This document shows positions 51,632 through 60,913 of a DNA stretch of 64,000 nt, piece by piece. A program made the position numbers and the translations under genes. Source of the stretch: CAYGZQ01 sp964354375 [NCBI: uncultured Planctomycetota bacterium] (GTDB taxonomy: Bacteria; JAJVIF01; JAPKYR01); assembly GCA_964354375.1 (NCBI GenBank), contig CAYGZQ010000011.1, forward strand, positions 13,722-77,721. Reading direction: 5' to 3'. The notes beneath the pieces were generated by a model. It ran no database searches. It was not told where the DNA came from and saw only the letters and a program-made list of their open reading frames with translations. The number at the start of each line of letters is the position of its first letter. Position 1 is the first letter of the stretch.

Positions 51632-51737
51632 CGGGTGTCACCTCGCACGCTAAGCGGCTTTCAATCCAGCCGCTGCGAAAAAATCGGCCCCCATCATAAC
51701 ACAATCATCTCTGAGAGGTCGCAACGCGCCCCGCGCG

Positions 51738-51767
51738 TTGCCGTTTGTGATAATCGTACGCTATACT
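51738..51767 (+). promoter_or_regulatory. Promoter of the 657-aa lipoprotein gene
   Basis: TTGCCG (51738-51743), an 18-base spacer and TATACT (51762-51767), about 35 bases before the ATG. AAAAGGAG follows as the ribosome-binding site. Confidence 0.55.
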
Positions 51768-51800
51768 GTTAGGCTAGGGTAAAAAAAGGAGCTGGCATGC

Positions 51801-53774
51801 ATGAAGGGAAAAACGTATTCTCTGATTTTTGTTATTGTCCTGGCACTTGGTCTGCTATGCGGGTGCACAGGCTCGGTCTCTCCGACATCCCCCGGACCCG
51901 CTCCAGGCCAGGTACTCTCAAGCGCAGGGCAGTATGACCCGGGCCGGCAGATCTGGGGAGTCTGGGAGATCACGGTGAATGGGACCGGCGTGACTGTGGA
52001 GGAGATTTCCGACCGCTACTCCGCAGGTCCGGTACACTTCAACGTGAAGGCGTTTCTGAAGCCACCGTACTGCACCGACTGCCTGAAGTTCGCCAACATC
52101 GTCAACGATGAGACCAACCAGCTCCTGAAGGCGGATGTAACCCTTAAGAATCCGTACCCGGTCTCGGGCGCGGATGTCCGCGGCATAGCGATCTCCAACA
52201 TCCCGGAGATCTACCTCGCCAATCCGGACGACTACACGGATTTCTATGACGGCGACGATCCCCCGGACATCAACCCCTTCCGCCTCTTCGGAAAGGACCT
52301 GACTGACGGTATTGTCGGACCGGGCGCCGAGATCACCGAGCATTTCGAGCTCCACTACGACTCTATCCCCTTCATCTTCAAGACTGCCGTGGACGCCATC
52401 TACCCTGCCGATTCGCTCCGCGAGCCCTACGCCATCCAGAACCAGACCATTGAAGGCGTCCTTGATACCGAGGGAGTGCTTAGCAGGAAGGTGGACGTCG
52501 AGGTCCTGGATCGCAATGACGACACCGGGACCGTCAGCGTTACGTGCGAGGACCTCGGGCTTAACACCGCTCTGTTCAAAGACACTCAGAACGCCAATCA
52601 CTACTACGGCTGGATCAACAACAGCGCCAAGACCCCTGAAGGCACGTACGAAATCCTGATCTCCGCGACGGATTTCGTCCAGCCCTGGTTTTTGTATGAT
52701 TATCTCACGGTCACGGTCACAGCGGATATCGGCCAGTGGTCGACCAAGACCTACATGCTTCCCGACACGGACTGCCCGAAAGATATCGCTGCCGGCTTCG
52801 ACGTGCTGACAGGCCTTCCAGCCATCCAGATTCCGGGCGGCGAAGCCTGCGACGAAATCACCGCCACAGACTTCGAGTTCTCCGCCTACACCACGTATTT
52901 CGACCTCAATGAAATAGACCCTCTTGTCCCCGGATTCAGTCCGTTCCCTGTGAGACGGATAGACGCCTCCATCGCCGGAGGCACAGCGTTCTTCTGTGAC
53001 TCGTCCGCCACCTATAACGACGGTTTCTATGAGGGCCCGGTTTCCTCCCTGATGATCACCGTCTTCCCGGGAATGACCGGCGAGCCTTCATACATCAATC
53101 CCGGCGACGGCGATGCGGGACGAGTGTATCCAACCTACGCCACCTTTGCGGGCATTGATGTCACGGACGACGCGATGGGGATGCTGTACGGTTTCTGGGC
53201 CGACCCGGAGGGCGTCCTTCCACCCGAGATCTGCGGGCTCGGTCCGGACTACACGCGTCACGATGTCGCTATGGGTGGGTTCCTGCCTGCAAATCTGGTC
53301 GGAGACGGACCTGGCAAGGTCTCCCCACTCAGCTCGAACCTTAGGGCCATCGAAGTCGCGGGAGCCGGCTTCGACAACGGCTACCTGTTCGTGCTTGAAT
53401 CCGCAGGTTCTGGTAGCGAGATCGAAGTGCTTAGGTACACCGTTGATTTCTCTCTCAAGATCACGACCTTCACCTTTCAAGCCACGATTGCCCTGTCGGG
53501 ACTGAACGCGGTCGATCTCGACTCGATAATGTTCAACCCGTTGTACACACCGAACCCGGACTTTGAATCCCTGGCCGTCCTCATACAGGGTCCGGCCGGA
53601 CCTTACATCAAGATGTTCGACGCAGCTGAATTCGCCCAGGTGGATGAGATCGGCTCAGCAGATCTACCCATTCTCCCTGGGACTGGAGCTTCTCTGGATT
53701 GCGAGAATTTCACCTGGTCGACGATAGTGCTGACCGAAGAGGGCAGGATTGCTGTCCTGAACTGGGTGGTCTGA
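51801..53774 (+). CDS. Large exported lipoprotein of the CxDCL family
   Basis: A 657-aa predicted lipoprotein; the signal peptide ends in the lipobox LLCGC. Its N-terminal domain (residues about 45-140) is homologous to the lipoprotein at 10585-11757: QIWGVWEITVNGTGVTVEEI, then PPYCTDCLKFANIVNDETNQL and NPYPVSGADVRGIAISN. The C-terminal 400 residues are beta-rich with Gly/Asp/Pro turns and do not match the shorter paralogue. Function unknown; the shared domain may be a cell-surface binding module. It has its own promoter and a good ribosome-binding site, and precedes a propeller gene on the same strand. Confidence 0.78.
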   Translation: MKGKTYSLIFVIVLALGLLCGCTGSVSPTSPGPAPGQVLSSAGQYDPGRQIWGVWEITVNGTGVTVEEISDRYSAGPVHFNVKAFLKPPYCTDCLKFANIVNDETNQLLKADVTLKNPYPVSGADVRGIAISNIPEIYLANPDDYTDFYDGDDPPDINPFRLFGKDLTDGIVGPGAEITEHFELHYDSIPFIFKTAVDAIYPADSLREPYAIQNQTIEGVLDTEGVLSRKVDVEVLDRNDDTGTVSVTCEDLGLNTALFKDTQNANHYYGWINNSAKTPEGTYEILISATDFVQPWFLYDYLTVTVTADIGQWSTKTYMLPDTDCPKDIAAGFDVLTGLPAIQIPGGEACDEITATDFEFSAYTTYFDLNEIDPLVPGFSPFPVRRIDASIAGGTAFFCDSSATYNDGFYEGPVSSLMITVFPGMTGEPSYINPGDGDAGRVYPTYATFAGIDVTDDAMGMLYGFWADPEGVLPPEICGLGPDYTRHDVAMGGFLPANLVGDGPGKVSPLSSNLRAIEVAGAGFDNGYLFVLESAGSGSEIEVLRYTVDFSLKITTFTFQATIALSGLNAVDLDSIMFNPLYTPNPDFESLAVLIQGPAGPYIKMFDAAEFAQVDEIGSADLPILPGTGASLDCENFTWSTIVLTEEGRIAVLNWVV

Positions 53775-53881
53775 GAGCCGGCTTTCACGCCCTTGGCTGA
53801 TGTGCTCTGATTGAGTGCATCGGCTCTCCCTGGCGCAGGGTCGAGATACGTTGCATTTGGGACTCTGGTGGATTTCGCATC

Positions 53882-55009
53882 ATGAAAGATAGAACAGTCT
53901 TGCTGCAGACGGTGTTGTACGGGGGGATCCTGATCCTGGCGGTTCTGAGTTTTCCACTTTGGGCCATGAGAAAGCCCACTGGCGTGATGGACAAAACCCT
54001 CGCCGGGAACAGCGATCTTCTGTACTTCGCCACGGACGCTCCCGATACGTTCATCGTGTACTCCCCAGGGCGTCATGAAAACAGGCTTATCCTTCCGGCC
54101 AGCGAACGCATGGCGGACATGGTCGTGTCTCCCGACGGGAAGGTGGTTTGGACCGCCACAAAATCGGGTTACGTGGATCGCTACGCGATACCGGTCGACA
54201 GCACAGTCTTCACAACCCCGGTGATCTCGAGACAGAAGATTGCGCCCGTACTGTCCACCATAGCCCTCTCCGGCGACAGAAGGTTTGTTGCCGTCGGCTA
54301 CGGCACTTCCGAAGACTACAACTCAAGAAGCATCAAGATTCTGCCGGCGGACAAAGTCTCCCTGGCCGATCAGCTCGCTGAGTTTCATGTCGCCGGTGAT
54401 ATCCAGAGCATTGTCGCCCATCCCGTGGAAAACTATTTCTATGTCATCAACTCCCATTCCGACCGCGTTCGCATAATCAACGCCGATCGATTCGTCCTCG
54501 AACCGGAGATCATCGAGCTCGGGAGCTCCCCCGGCAACTTCATTATCGACCCGAAGGGGAAGTGGGGATACGGAGCGATGAACGCGCGTAAGAACATTAC
54601 TCCGGTCGATCTCGACACCAACCAGACGGCTGAACCGATTCCTCTCGGGTTCCCGCCCTACGCGATGGCGTTCAACGCGGATGGTTCTCGGCTGTACGTC
54701 GCCAGCCGCGACTCCGCCACCGTGGCGATTCTCGACACCGGAACGAACACCATAGTCAAGACCTTCGACCTCCCGCCGCGCGTACAGGGGCTCCTCGAGT
54801 TCAACTTCCCCGAGATGATCGGCGTGTCCTCCGACGAGAAATATCTGTACATAATGCCCAAGCGTCCGGAGCTTGTGGTATACGACATGACCGATGCGCG
54901 CGATCCGTCGAAGCCCGGCGCGAAACCCGTCATGGTGCAGAGCGAGGTGCTTGCGGCGACCCCGTTCTACATGGCCGTGGTCAGGGGTCACACGGTCCCT
55001 GGAGCATGA
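53882..55009 (+). CDS. Membrane-anchored YVTN/beta-propeller protein
   Basis: A 375-aa protein with an N-terminal signal anchor (LQTVLYGGILILAVLSFPLWAM) and a C-terminal propeller of YVTN type. Blades carry AFNADGSRLYVASRDSATVAILDTGTNTIVKTF, HPVENYFYVINSHSDRVRIINAD and VVSPDGKVVWTATKSGYVDRY. These proteins often bind other surface proteins or act in periplasmic redox or adhesion roles; no specific role can be read. It follows the 657-aa lipoprotein by about 107 bases, so the two may be made together. Confidence 0.8.
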   Translation: MKDRTVLLQTVLYGGILILAVLSFPLWAMRKPTGVMDKTLAGNSDLLYFATDAPDTFIVYSPGRHENRLILPASERMADMVVSPDGKVVWTATKSGYVDRYAIPVDSTVFTTPVISRQKIAPVLSTIALSGDRRFVAVGYGTSEDYNSRSIKILPADKVSLADQLAEFHVAGDIQSIVAHPVENYFYVINSHSDRVRIINADRFVLEPEIIELGSSPGNFIIDPKGKWGYGAMNARKNITPVDLDTNQTAEPIPLGFPPYAMAFNADGSRLYVASRDSATVAILDTGTNTIVKTFDLPPRVQGLLEFNFPEMIGVSSDEKYLYIMPKRPELVVYDMTDARDPSKPGAKPVMVQSEVLAATPFYMAVVRGHTVPGA

Positions 55010-55048
55010 CTTTCCCCATTCCTCCCGAATGAGCCCCTGCACAAAAAA

Positions 55049-55066
55049 GCCGGATGGGAATCCGGC
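55049..55066 (-). terminator. Intrinsic terminator between convergent genes
   Basis: GCCGGAT/ATCCGGC-type stem. On the minus strand it is followed by TTTTTTGTG, so it ends the dnaK-hspR-fmdB operon. On the plus strand the tail CCTTTG is weaker. Confidence 0.78.
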
Positions 55067-55096
55067 CTTTGCGATTTCTCGATGGGTTCGATGCGC

Positions 55097-55378
55097 CTAG
55101 TTCTCGCCGGCCGGGCAGGTCTCGCACGGAGTGTCGCTCGATTCCTCCGTCTCGGCGGCCTTGCGCTTGCAGGTCCCCGAGCTTGCGCAGCCGTTACCCT
55201 TCCTGCTGTCGGTGGCGTAGAACCCGCTGCCCTTGAATATCACGCCCACCTGGCTGATCAGCTTCTTCGTTCGGCTGCATGAACACTCAGGGCATTGATA
55301 CTTCTTTTTCTCTCCTATGGCATGACTTCTCTCGAAGACATGACCACATTGTTTGCATTGGTACTCGTACGTCGGCAC
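55097..55378 (-). CDS. FmdB-family zinc-ribbon regulatory protein
   Basis: A 93-aa protein with the FmdB/CxxC_CxxC_SSSS zinc ribbon: MPTYEYQCKQCGHVFER and then YQCPECSCSRTKKLISQVGVIFKGSGFYATD. The C-terminal tail carries additional Cys pairs (GCASSGTC, CETC) among acidic residues. Such proteins are found beside chaperones or ribosomal genes; their role is unclear. It lies 41 bases after hspR and closes the operon before a terminator. Confidence 0.87.
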   Translation of the reverse strand: MPTYEYQCKQCGHVFERSHAIGEKKKYQCPECSCSRTKKLISQVGVIFKGSGFYATDSRKGNGCASSGTCKRKAAETEESSDTPCETCPAGEN

Positions 55379-55419
55379 TGATGAATTACCTCTTCGCGCT
55401 CAAATTAGATCCGGGAGGA

Positions 55420-55884
55420 TCAGTCCTCCCATTCCGCCCCGCCCTCGTCGGACGATTTCTCATCCGGAATGCCGCGTTCAGCCTTCCGGGACTGTCTTGT
55501 CCGAACAGGCTGTATCGGACTTGCGGCCCGGGGCACCAGGCTTGCCATCTCGCGGTAGTCGGTCTCCGTGATCTTCTGCTGTATCTTTCGGTATAGCTTC
55601 TGCAGAAGCTCCTCGACCGTTTGTTGCATCTCCTCCATCTGCTGGCGCATGCGGAGGATTATTTCCACTCCCGCCAGGTTGACGCCCATGTCCTGGGTCA
55701 GGCTGATAATGCTTTTCAGCCTCTCGATATCTTCTTCGCTGTAGAGCCTCGTCTGGCGGCTTGTACGTTGAGGTTTCAACAGACCCTCTCGCTCGTAGAG
55801 ACGGAGAGTCTGAGGGTGGACACCAACCATTTCGGCGACCACACTTATCGGGTATTTCGGGCGTTGTCGTTCGTCATCCGTCAT
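55420..55884 (-). CDS. hspR: HspR, MerR-family heat-shock repressor
   Basis: A 154-aa MerR-type repressor of chaperone operons. The HspR signature is clear: YPISVVAEMVGVHPQTLRLYEREGLLKPQRTSRQTRLYSEEDIERLKSIISLTQDMGVNLAGVEIIL. A coiled coil (MRQQMEEMQQTVEELLQKL) and a basic/acidic tail follow. HspR binds the HAIR sequence (CTTGAGT-N7-ACTCAAG) together with DnaK as corepressor; a HAIR-like site is found over the dnaK promoter. The ATG at 55884 overlaps the preceding 88-aa gene (ATGA). Confidence 0.9.
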   Translation of the reverse strand: MTDDERQRPKYPISVVAEMVGVHPQTLRLYEREGLLKPQRTSRQTRLYSEEDIERLKSIISLTQDMGVNLAGVEIILRMRQQMEEMQQTVEELLQKLYRKIQQKITETDYREMASLVPRAASPIQPVRTRQSRKAERGIPDEKSSDEGGAEWED

Positions 55885-56147
55885 AAGCTTGCCATTGCCC
55901 GGGGTTCCTGCGGGGCAGGCAGGTCGAAAAACACTTCGCATGCCTGTCCGCTTATCTTGCTGACGATGGCTGTGTATCTTGCCGTGTCGTTGTCGGAGAG
56001 AATCTCCGACTCCTCCGAACATCCGATCAGAAACAGGTCCCTCGCTATCAGCTTGGCTGTCTCGTCGCTCAGATGCCCTATTGTGTACTTCTCGCAATCC
56101 AGTTTCGTGTTCGCAAAATGATCTTTTGCTCTAGTCAGGGACGTCAT
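55881..56147 (-). CDS. Unknown 88-aa protein between grpE and hspR
   Basis: A small soluble protein (MTSLTRAKDHFANTKLD at the start, EVFFDLPAPQEPRAMASL at the end) with no family I recognise. It contains two Cys. It has a very strong ribosome-binding site (GGAGAGGAGG) and overlaps hspR by 4 bases, so its synthesis is tied to the repressor. The position normally taken by dnaJ in dnaK operons is occupied by this gene, but it has no J-domain (no HPD). Confidence 0.7.
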   Translation of the reverse strand: MTSLTRAKDHFANTKLDCEKYTIGHLSDETAKLIARDLFLIGCSEESEILSDNDTARYTAIVSKISGQACEVFFDLPAPQEPRAMASL

Positions 56148-56217
56148 CTTTACAGCCTCCTCTCCAACTCTCTCAGATTGAGCCTCTCTGAGTTGCCCTG
56201 AAATATTATCGTCTGCC

Positions 56218-56907
56218 TCAGGTCTGTGTGTCGCTGTTCTGTGGTTCTTCACCTCCTTCGCCGGCGTCCTTCTCTTTCTCAGAAGCCGCCGCGACGACCA
56301 CCTGTGCAGCTCGAAGCACTCGATCGTGATACTTCCACCCTCGACGCTGCACTTGTACTATCGTGCCGGCCTCGGCATCATCAAGCTCACGGCGCTCCAC
56401 CGCCTCCATCAGAGATGAGTCATACTTATCTCCCACCTCTATCGGAACAGGTGTTACCCCATGCGCCGACAGCACGCACATCATTTCCTTTACTGTATAT
56501 TCTACACCAAGAACCACGCTTCTGGCTTCTTCCGGCAGATTTTCTGAGAATGAAATCGAGCTGTCGAAGTAGTCAAGGACCCTCAGAAGGTCGTACGCCA
56601 GGTCGAAACACGCGTACTTCCTTGCCCGGCTTTTCTCTTCTTCGACTCGCCTCTTGTAGTTGATAAAGGCGGCACGCTCTCGTTGCCAGTTCTCAGTCAT
56701 CCTGGCAAGCTGAGCGGCCAGGTCGTTCTCCTCAGCTTCATGAGACACATCGATCGACGAAGAGGTTTCGTCGGGAGGCGTTTTTTTCGGAAAATCGGCA
56801 GGGGAGGCGGATTCGCCGTCGCCTGCCTCTTGCGAACCGCCGCCCTCCTTAGTCTCCTCGTTCTCCAGGTCTCTCACGGGAATCCTCTTTTTCTTCTTGT
56901 CCGTCAT
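56218..56907 (-). CDS. grpE: GrpE nucleotide-exchange factor
   Basis: A 229-aa cochaperone that releases ADP from DnaK. It has a long acidic, disordered N-terminus, the coiled coil around NWQRERAAFINYKRRVEEEK, DLAYDLLRVLDYFDSSI, then GVEYTVKEMMCVLSAHGVTPV and the C-terminal beta domain with GTIVQVQRRGWKYHDRVLRAAQVVVA. It lies 25 bases after dnaK in the operon. An additional Glu/Asp-rich tail (SEKEKDAGEGGEE) is present. Confidence 0.94.
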   Translation of the reverse strand: MTDKKKKRIPVRDLENEETKEGGGSQEAGDGESASPADFPKKTPPDETSSSIDVSHEAEENDLAAQLARMTENWQRERAAFINYKRRVEEEKSRARKYACFDLAYDLLRVLDYFDSSISFSENLPEEARSVVLGVEYTVKEMMCVLSAHGVTPVPIEVGDKYDSSLMEAVERRELDDAEAGTIVQVQRRGWKYHDRVLRAAQVVVAAASEKEKDAGEGGEEPQNSDTQT

Positions 56908-56932
56908 GGTCAGACAGCTCCGAAACGTTCGA

Positions 56933-58786
56933 TCAGTTCACCGACGGATCGCCGGGCGTCCACTGCGGACCGTTGTCTGCCTGAGGCGGACCGGAGTCGC
57001 TGTATCCCGCCTGACCGCCCTGAGGCGGTGCTCCGGCCGCCTGCTGATCCTTTTGCAGCGCTTCATAAATCGCCGCCCCGATCTTCTGAGCCGCGTTGCC
57101 CAGCGATTGCGTCGCACGACGGTAGTTGTCGACATTGTTCGACTCAAGCGCCTGTCTCGCGTTGGCAAGCTCCTTCTCGACTTCCTGCTTGATCGACGCA
57201 CTCACCTTGTCGCCGTGCTCCTGCACGTGCTTCTCCGTCTGATAGATCAGGCTTTCGAGACGGTTGCGCTCCTCCGCTTCCTCGCGCTTGCGTCGGTCCT
57301 CCTCGGCATGCAGCTCCGCGTCCTTGACCATTCGCTTGACCTCGTCGTCGGTAAGGTTAGTCGAGGTGGTTATAGTAATAGCCTGCTGCTTGCCCGTTCC
57401 GAGGTCCTTTGCGCCCACGTTCACGATACCGTTCTTGTCTATGTCGAATTTCACCTCGATCTGCGGCATGCCCCTGGGGGAGGGCGGCAGTCCGGTCAAT
57501 GCGAACCTGCCGAGAAGCTTGTTCTGAGGCGCGATGGGACGCTCGCCCTGGTAGACCGCAATCTCCACTTGGGTCTGGTTGTCCGCTGCGGTGGTGAAAA
57601 TCTGGCTCTTGTCGACCGGTATCGTGGTGTTCTTCGGGATCAATACCGTCATCACCTCTCCCAGGGTCTCAACGCCGAGCGAGAGAGGAGTGACGTCGAG
57701 GAGCACGATCTCCGAAACCTCACCGCCTATGATGCCGGCCTGTATGGCGGCGCCCACAGCCACGACCTCGTCGGGATTGACCGATTTGTTCGGCTCCTTG
57801 CCCGTAAGCTCGCTTATGAGCTTCTGAACGGCCGGGATGCGCGTAGAGCCTCCCACAAGGAGCACCTGGTCGAGGATTCCAGCCTTGACGCCGGCGTCCC
57901 TCATCGCCGTCTCCGTCGGACCCTTGGTCATCTGCACCAGATCGAACGTCAGCTTGTCGAATTCGGCACGGCTGAGGTCGCGCACAAGGTGCTTGGGACC
58001 GGTCTGGTCCGCGGTGATGAACGGCAGATTCATCGTGGTGGTCATCTTGCCCGAAAGCTCTATCTTCCCCTTCTCGGCAGCTTCCCTGAGACGCTGCATG
58101 GCCTGACGGTCCTGCGACAGATCGATGCCGGTGTCCTTCCTGAAACCGCTTACCAGCCAGTCGACTATTTTCTGGTCGAAATCGTCGCCCCCGAGCAGGT
58201 TGTTACCGTTCGTCGCTTTGACTTCCACAAGGCCTTCAGATATCTCCAGGATGCTCACGTCGAATGTGCCGCCGCCCAGGTCGAATACCATCACGGTCTG
58301 CTCCTGCTGCTTGTCCAGCCCGTACGCAAGGGCAGCCGCGGTAGGCTCATTGATAATCCTTCGCACGTTGAAGCCCGCGATACGTCCCGCGTCCTTCGTA
58401 GCCTGACGCTGGCTGTCGGTGAAGTAGGCAGGGCAGGTGATCACAACATCCGTGATCTTCTCCCCGAGCTTGGCCTCGGCATCAGCCTTCAGCTTCATCA
58501 GGATGAACGCGCTGATCTCCTGGGGTGAGTAGTCCTTTCCGTCTATGGGAACCTTGTAGTCCCGGCCCATTTGCCGTTTGATGGATATCACCGTGCGCTC
58601 GGGATTCATGATCGCCTGGTTCTTCGCGACCTTCCCCACGAGCCGCTCACCGTCCCTGGTGAACGCGACAACGGAGGGGGTAATGCGGTCGCCCTCGACG
58701 TTTTCGAGCACTACCGCCTCGCCGCCCTCCATGATGGCTATAACGGAGTATGTTGTACCGAGATCAATGCCTGCTATCTTACTCAT
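56933..58786 (-). CDS. dnaK: DnaK (Hsp70) chaperone
   Basis: A 617-aa Hsp70. Nucleotide-binding domain: [59 protein letters not shown] and [17 protein letters not shown]. Substrate-binding domain: [27 protein letters not shown]. The C-terminal lid ends in a Gly/Pro-rich tail ([18 protein letters not shown]) that lacks the EEVD-like acidic end. It is first in the dnaK-grpE-orf88-hspR-fmdB operon, which starts at the promoter/HAIR site at 58.83-58.86 kb. Confidence 0.97.
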   Translation of the reverse strand: MSKIAGIDLGTTYSVIAIMEGGEAVVLENVEGDRITPSVVAFTRDGERLVGKVAKNQAIMNPERTVISIKRQMGRDYKVPIDGKDYSPQEISAFILMKLKADAEAKLGEKITDVVITCPAYFTDSQRQATKDAGRIAGFNVRRIINEPTAAALAYGLDKQQEQTVMVFDLGGGTFDVSILEISEGLVEVKATNGNNLLGGDDFDQKIVDWLVSGFRKDTGIDLSQDRQAMQRLREAAEKGKIELSGKMTTTMNLPFITADQTGPKHLVRDLSRAEFDKLTFDLVQMTKGPTETAMRDAGVKAGILDQVLLVGGSTRIPAVQKLISELTGKEPNKSVNPDEVVAVGAAIQAGIIGGEVSEIVLLDVTPLSLGVETLGEVMTVLIPKNTTIPVDKSQIFTTAADNQTQVEIAVYQGERPIAPQNKLLGRFALTGLPPSPRGMPQIEVKFDIDKNGIVNVGAKDLGTGKQQAITITTSTNLTDDEVKRMVKDAELHAEEDRRKREEAEERNRLESLIYQTEKHVQEHGDKVSASIKQEVEKELANARQALESNNVDNYRRATQSLGNAAQKIGAAIYEALQKDQQAAGAPPQGGQAGYSDSGPPQADNGPQWTPGDPSVN

Positions 58787-58831
58787 TTGTATCCTCCGAT
58801 CCTAAACCCAGCCTGATTTGATATCGTCATT

Positions 58832-58860
58832 AGTATATTACCTGAGTCCTAGTCTGTCAA
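58832..58860 (-). promoter_or_regulatory. dnaK promoter
   Basis: On the minus strand a perfect TTGACA (58860-58855), a 17-base spacer and TATACT (58837-58832). It starts the chaperone operon and is overlaid by the HAIR-like operator. Confidence 0.75.
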
Positions 58861-58861
58861 T
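58841..58861. promoter_or_regulatory. HAIR-like HspR operator over the dnaK promoter
   Basis: CCTGAGT-N7-TGTCAAT matches the HAIR consensus CTTGAGT-N7-ACTCAAG at 10 of 14 positions with the correct 7-base spacing. It covers the -35 element and spacer, as expected for a repressor site. The left half is better than the right. Confidence 0.6.
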
Positions 58862-58877
58862 AGTAAATAAAAAAAAT

Positions 58878-58897
58878 AACCGGGATTTTTCCCGGTT
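58878..58897 (-). terminator. Intrinsic terminator after the HAD gene
   Basis: AACCGGG/CCCGGTT stem with a 6-base loop. On the minus strand it is followed by ATTTTTTTTATTT. It separates the prs-dedA-ndk-HAD operon from the dnaK promoter. Confidence 0.85.
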
Positions 58898-58937
58898 TTC
58901 TCCTCGACTCCCCGATTGGCCCACACTGAGGGCATTA

Positions 58938-59582
58938 TCACATTTGTTCCAATAAACCTAATTCCGTCAGCGCGAATATCGTCCCGGCTGTGCCGGTCGC
59001 TTTTCGCGATACCATGCCCGCTGACCTGGCTCCCTCCACATTCAGCTGATTATCGTCCAGAAACAGGATCCGGCCTACAGCGCAATGCAACGATCTTGCC
59101 GCGTAGAGATACGCCTCCACATCGGGTTTCAGAAGGCCTGTCTCGTGTGATGGGAAATTGTACTGAAGAAGGCGGCCCAAGCCCATTTCATCCCTGAGCC
59201 TGTGCCAGTGAAGCACATTGGTGTTTGTCAGACTGCCCAAGATGAAACTGCCCCCAAGCTCTCTCAGAAGAGACTCGGTGCCGGGATACAACCGCACAGG
59301 CCAGGACGTGTACTCCTTCAGGAATTGACCTTCATCGACCGGGAGTGAGAACTCGGCTATCATACCGGACGCGAATTCGTGCGATGACGACGTGCCGGTC
59401 TCGAAGGCTCTGACGGTCGGGGAGAGAAGCCATCTGCGCCACAGGTCATCCTCGGACACACTCCAGTCCATCCATTCCCGCATCCTGGGGACACCCTTCA
59501 ACTCGACAAGCACGCCCCCGAGGTCAAACAGAATGGCCTCAATGATAGGGTGTCCTGGATCACTCCCCGCGACCTTGTCCAT
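58938..59582 (-). CDS. HAD-superfamily hydrolase (subclass IA)
   Basis: A 214-aa haloacid-dehalogenase-fold phosphatase. Motif I is ILFDLGGVLVEL (the usual nucleophile Asp; the second Asp is replaced by Gly, as in the epoxide hydrolase/YihX branch). Motif II is LGSLTNTN, motif III Lys is in GLLKPDVEAYLYA, and motif IV is ILFLDDNQLNVEGARSAGM. The YihX-like group often has Gly at the second motif I position. The substrate is unknown. It is the last gene of the operon, just before a strong terminator. Confidence 0.85.
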   Translation of the reverse strand: MDKVAGSDPGHPIIEAILFDLGGVLVELKGVPRMREWMDWSVSEDDLWRRWLLSPTVRAFETGTSSSHEFASGMIAEFSLPVDEGQFLKEYTSWPVRLYPGTESLLRELGGSFILGSLTNTNVLHWHRLRDEMGLGRLLQYNFPSHETGLLKPDVEAYLYAARSLHCAVGRILFLDDNQLNVEGARSAGMVSRKATGTAGTIFALTELGLLEQM

Positions 59583-59616
59583 ATGCCGTTCCAGTTCTCT
59601 CCGCTGGAGTATTCGC

Positions 59617-60096
59617 TTACGAAGTCAGCCCGTTGTCCTCCACCGACAGAACCCATTTTTCCGTGTCGAGCTCGTAATCGAGCACTTCAGAGGGGTCGAA
59701 GTAGATGTTCATCTCGCGCCTGGCGCTGTCCGAGCTGTCCGATGCGTGAATTATGTTGAGGGGAAGCTCCTGCCCGTAGTCGGCCCTGATCGTGCCGATA
59801 TCGGCCTCCGACGGGAGTGTGGATCCCACCATTCTTCGAACCTGCTGAATCGCGTCAAGCCCTTCGATAACGCCCACAACGACAGGTCCCGACGTGATAT
59901 ACCTCAACAGCCTCTGGTAGAATTTCTTCCCCACGTGCTCGGCATAGTGCTTCTCCGCGAGTTCCTCGCTGATCCGGATCATCTTCAGAGCCGCGATCTT
60001 CATGCCGCGCCTTTCGAATCTCTGGACTATCTCGCCGATCAGTCCGCGCTGAACGGCGTCCGGCTTGATCATAATAAACGTACGGGAGACCTTCAT
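59617..60096 (-). CDS. ndk: Nucleoside diphosphate kinase
   Basis: A 159-aa enzyme that equilibrates nucleoside di- and triphosphates. It begins RTFIMIKPDAVQRGLIGEIVQRFERRG, has GPVVVGVIEGLDAIQQVRRMVGST and the catalytic His in PLNIIHASDSSDSARREMNIYF. The C-terminal tail is about 15 residues longer than usual. Promoter-less within the prs operon; the spacing to dedA is 57 bases. Confidence 0.95.
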   Translation of the reverse strand: MKVSRTFIMIKPDAVQRGLIGEIVQRFERRGMKIAALKMIRISEELAEKHYAEHVGKKFYQRLLRYITSGPVVVGVIEGLDAIQQVRRMVGSTLPSEADIGTIRADYGQELPLNIIHASDSSDSARREMNIYFDPSEVLDYELDTEKWVLSVEDNGLTS

Positions 60097-60153
60097 CTGG
60101 TCGCGCTCCTGAAGACCTCGTTCCCCCTGTCGAGGCCCACTAAGAGAATATCG

Positions 60154-60888
60154 TCACTTTTTCGCCTGTATTTTCTGAGCGCGCCACTCGATGATCTGTC
60201 TGAAGATGAATGCGATGACCACAAGGCCGATGAACGCGGCGATTACGATGTCTATGCAGTGGAAATACCCTCTCAGGGATTCCCAGTTTTCCTTGAGCTT
60301 CCAGCCCGCCCACGCGAGGAATGTGTTCCAGGCGAGAGCGCCGACAACGGTCATCGGCACGAATGTCCTCAAGGGCATTCTGCCCATTCCCGCAGGGATG
60401 CTTATGAAATGACGGACCACGGGAATGAACCGGCAGACAAATACGGTCATGCTGCCGAATCTGTTGAAAAATCTCTCGGTCGCGTCAAGGTGATGGACAT
60501 TCAGCAGGAGAAATCTGCCGACCTTCAGCACGAGGGGCCTTCCACCGCACATCCCCATGTAGTACGAGATCATACTGCCGACAAGGGAGCCGAGCGTCGA
60601 AACGACGGCTACCACGACCATGTTCATTTTCTCTTCGTAGGCAAGGAAACCGGCGAACGGCATAACCGCCTCGCTGGGGATAGGGACGATCATCGATTCG
60701 AGCGCCATGAGAACGAAGATCCCGGGGTAGTCCATGACCTCGATAACATGGACGCACCACTCGGAGAGGCGTTCGAACATGCTGATGCTCCCGCTTCCAT
60801 CGCCTGAAGCCTGCGTCAACTGAACAGCCTGTTGGCCAACGGATTCGGTTGTCTGCTGAATGAGTGAAAGCAGTTCGAGTGCCAGCAT
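60154..60888 (-). CDS. DedA-family membrane protein
   Basis: A 244-aa inner-membrane protein of the DedA/Tvp38 superfamily, which has been linked to undecaprenyl-phosphate and phospholipid recycling. Family blocks: ESMIVPIPSEAVMPFAGFLAYEEK, STLGSLVGSMISYYMGMCGGRPLVLK, then FGSMTVFVCRFIPVVRHFISIPAGMGRMPLRTFV, which contains the conserved Arg residues needed for activity. The N-terminal 40 residues (QQTTESVGQQAVQL) are longer than usual. It lies 25 bases after prs. Confidence 0.92.
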   Translation of the reverse strand: MLALELLSLIQQTTESVGQQAVQLTQASGDGSGSISMFERLSEWCVHVIEVMDYPGIFVLMALESMIVPIPSEAVMPFAGFLAYEEKMNMVVVAVVSTLGSLVGSMISYYMGMCGGRPLVLKVGRFLLLNVHHLDATERFFNRFGSMTVFVCRFIPVVRHFISIPAGMGRMPLRTFVPMTVVGALAWNTFLAWAGWKLKENWESLRGYFHCIDIVIAAFIGLVVIAFIFRQIIEWRAQKIQAKK

Positions 60889-60913
60889 ATGAACCTGCCC
60901 GTACCGCGGGGCT

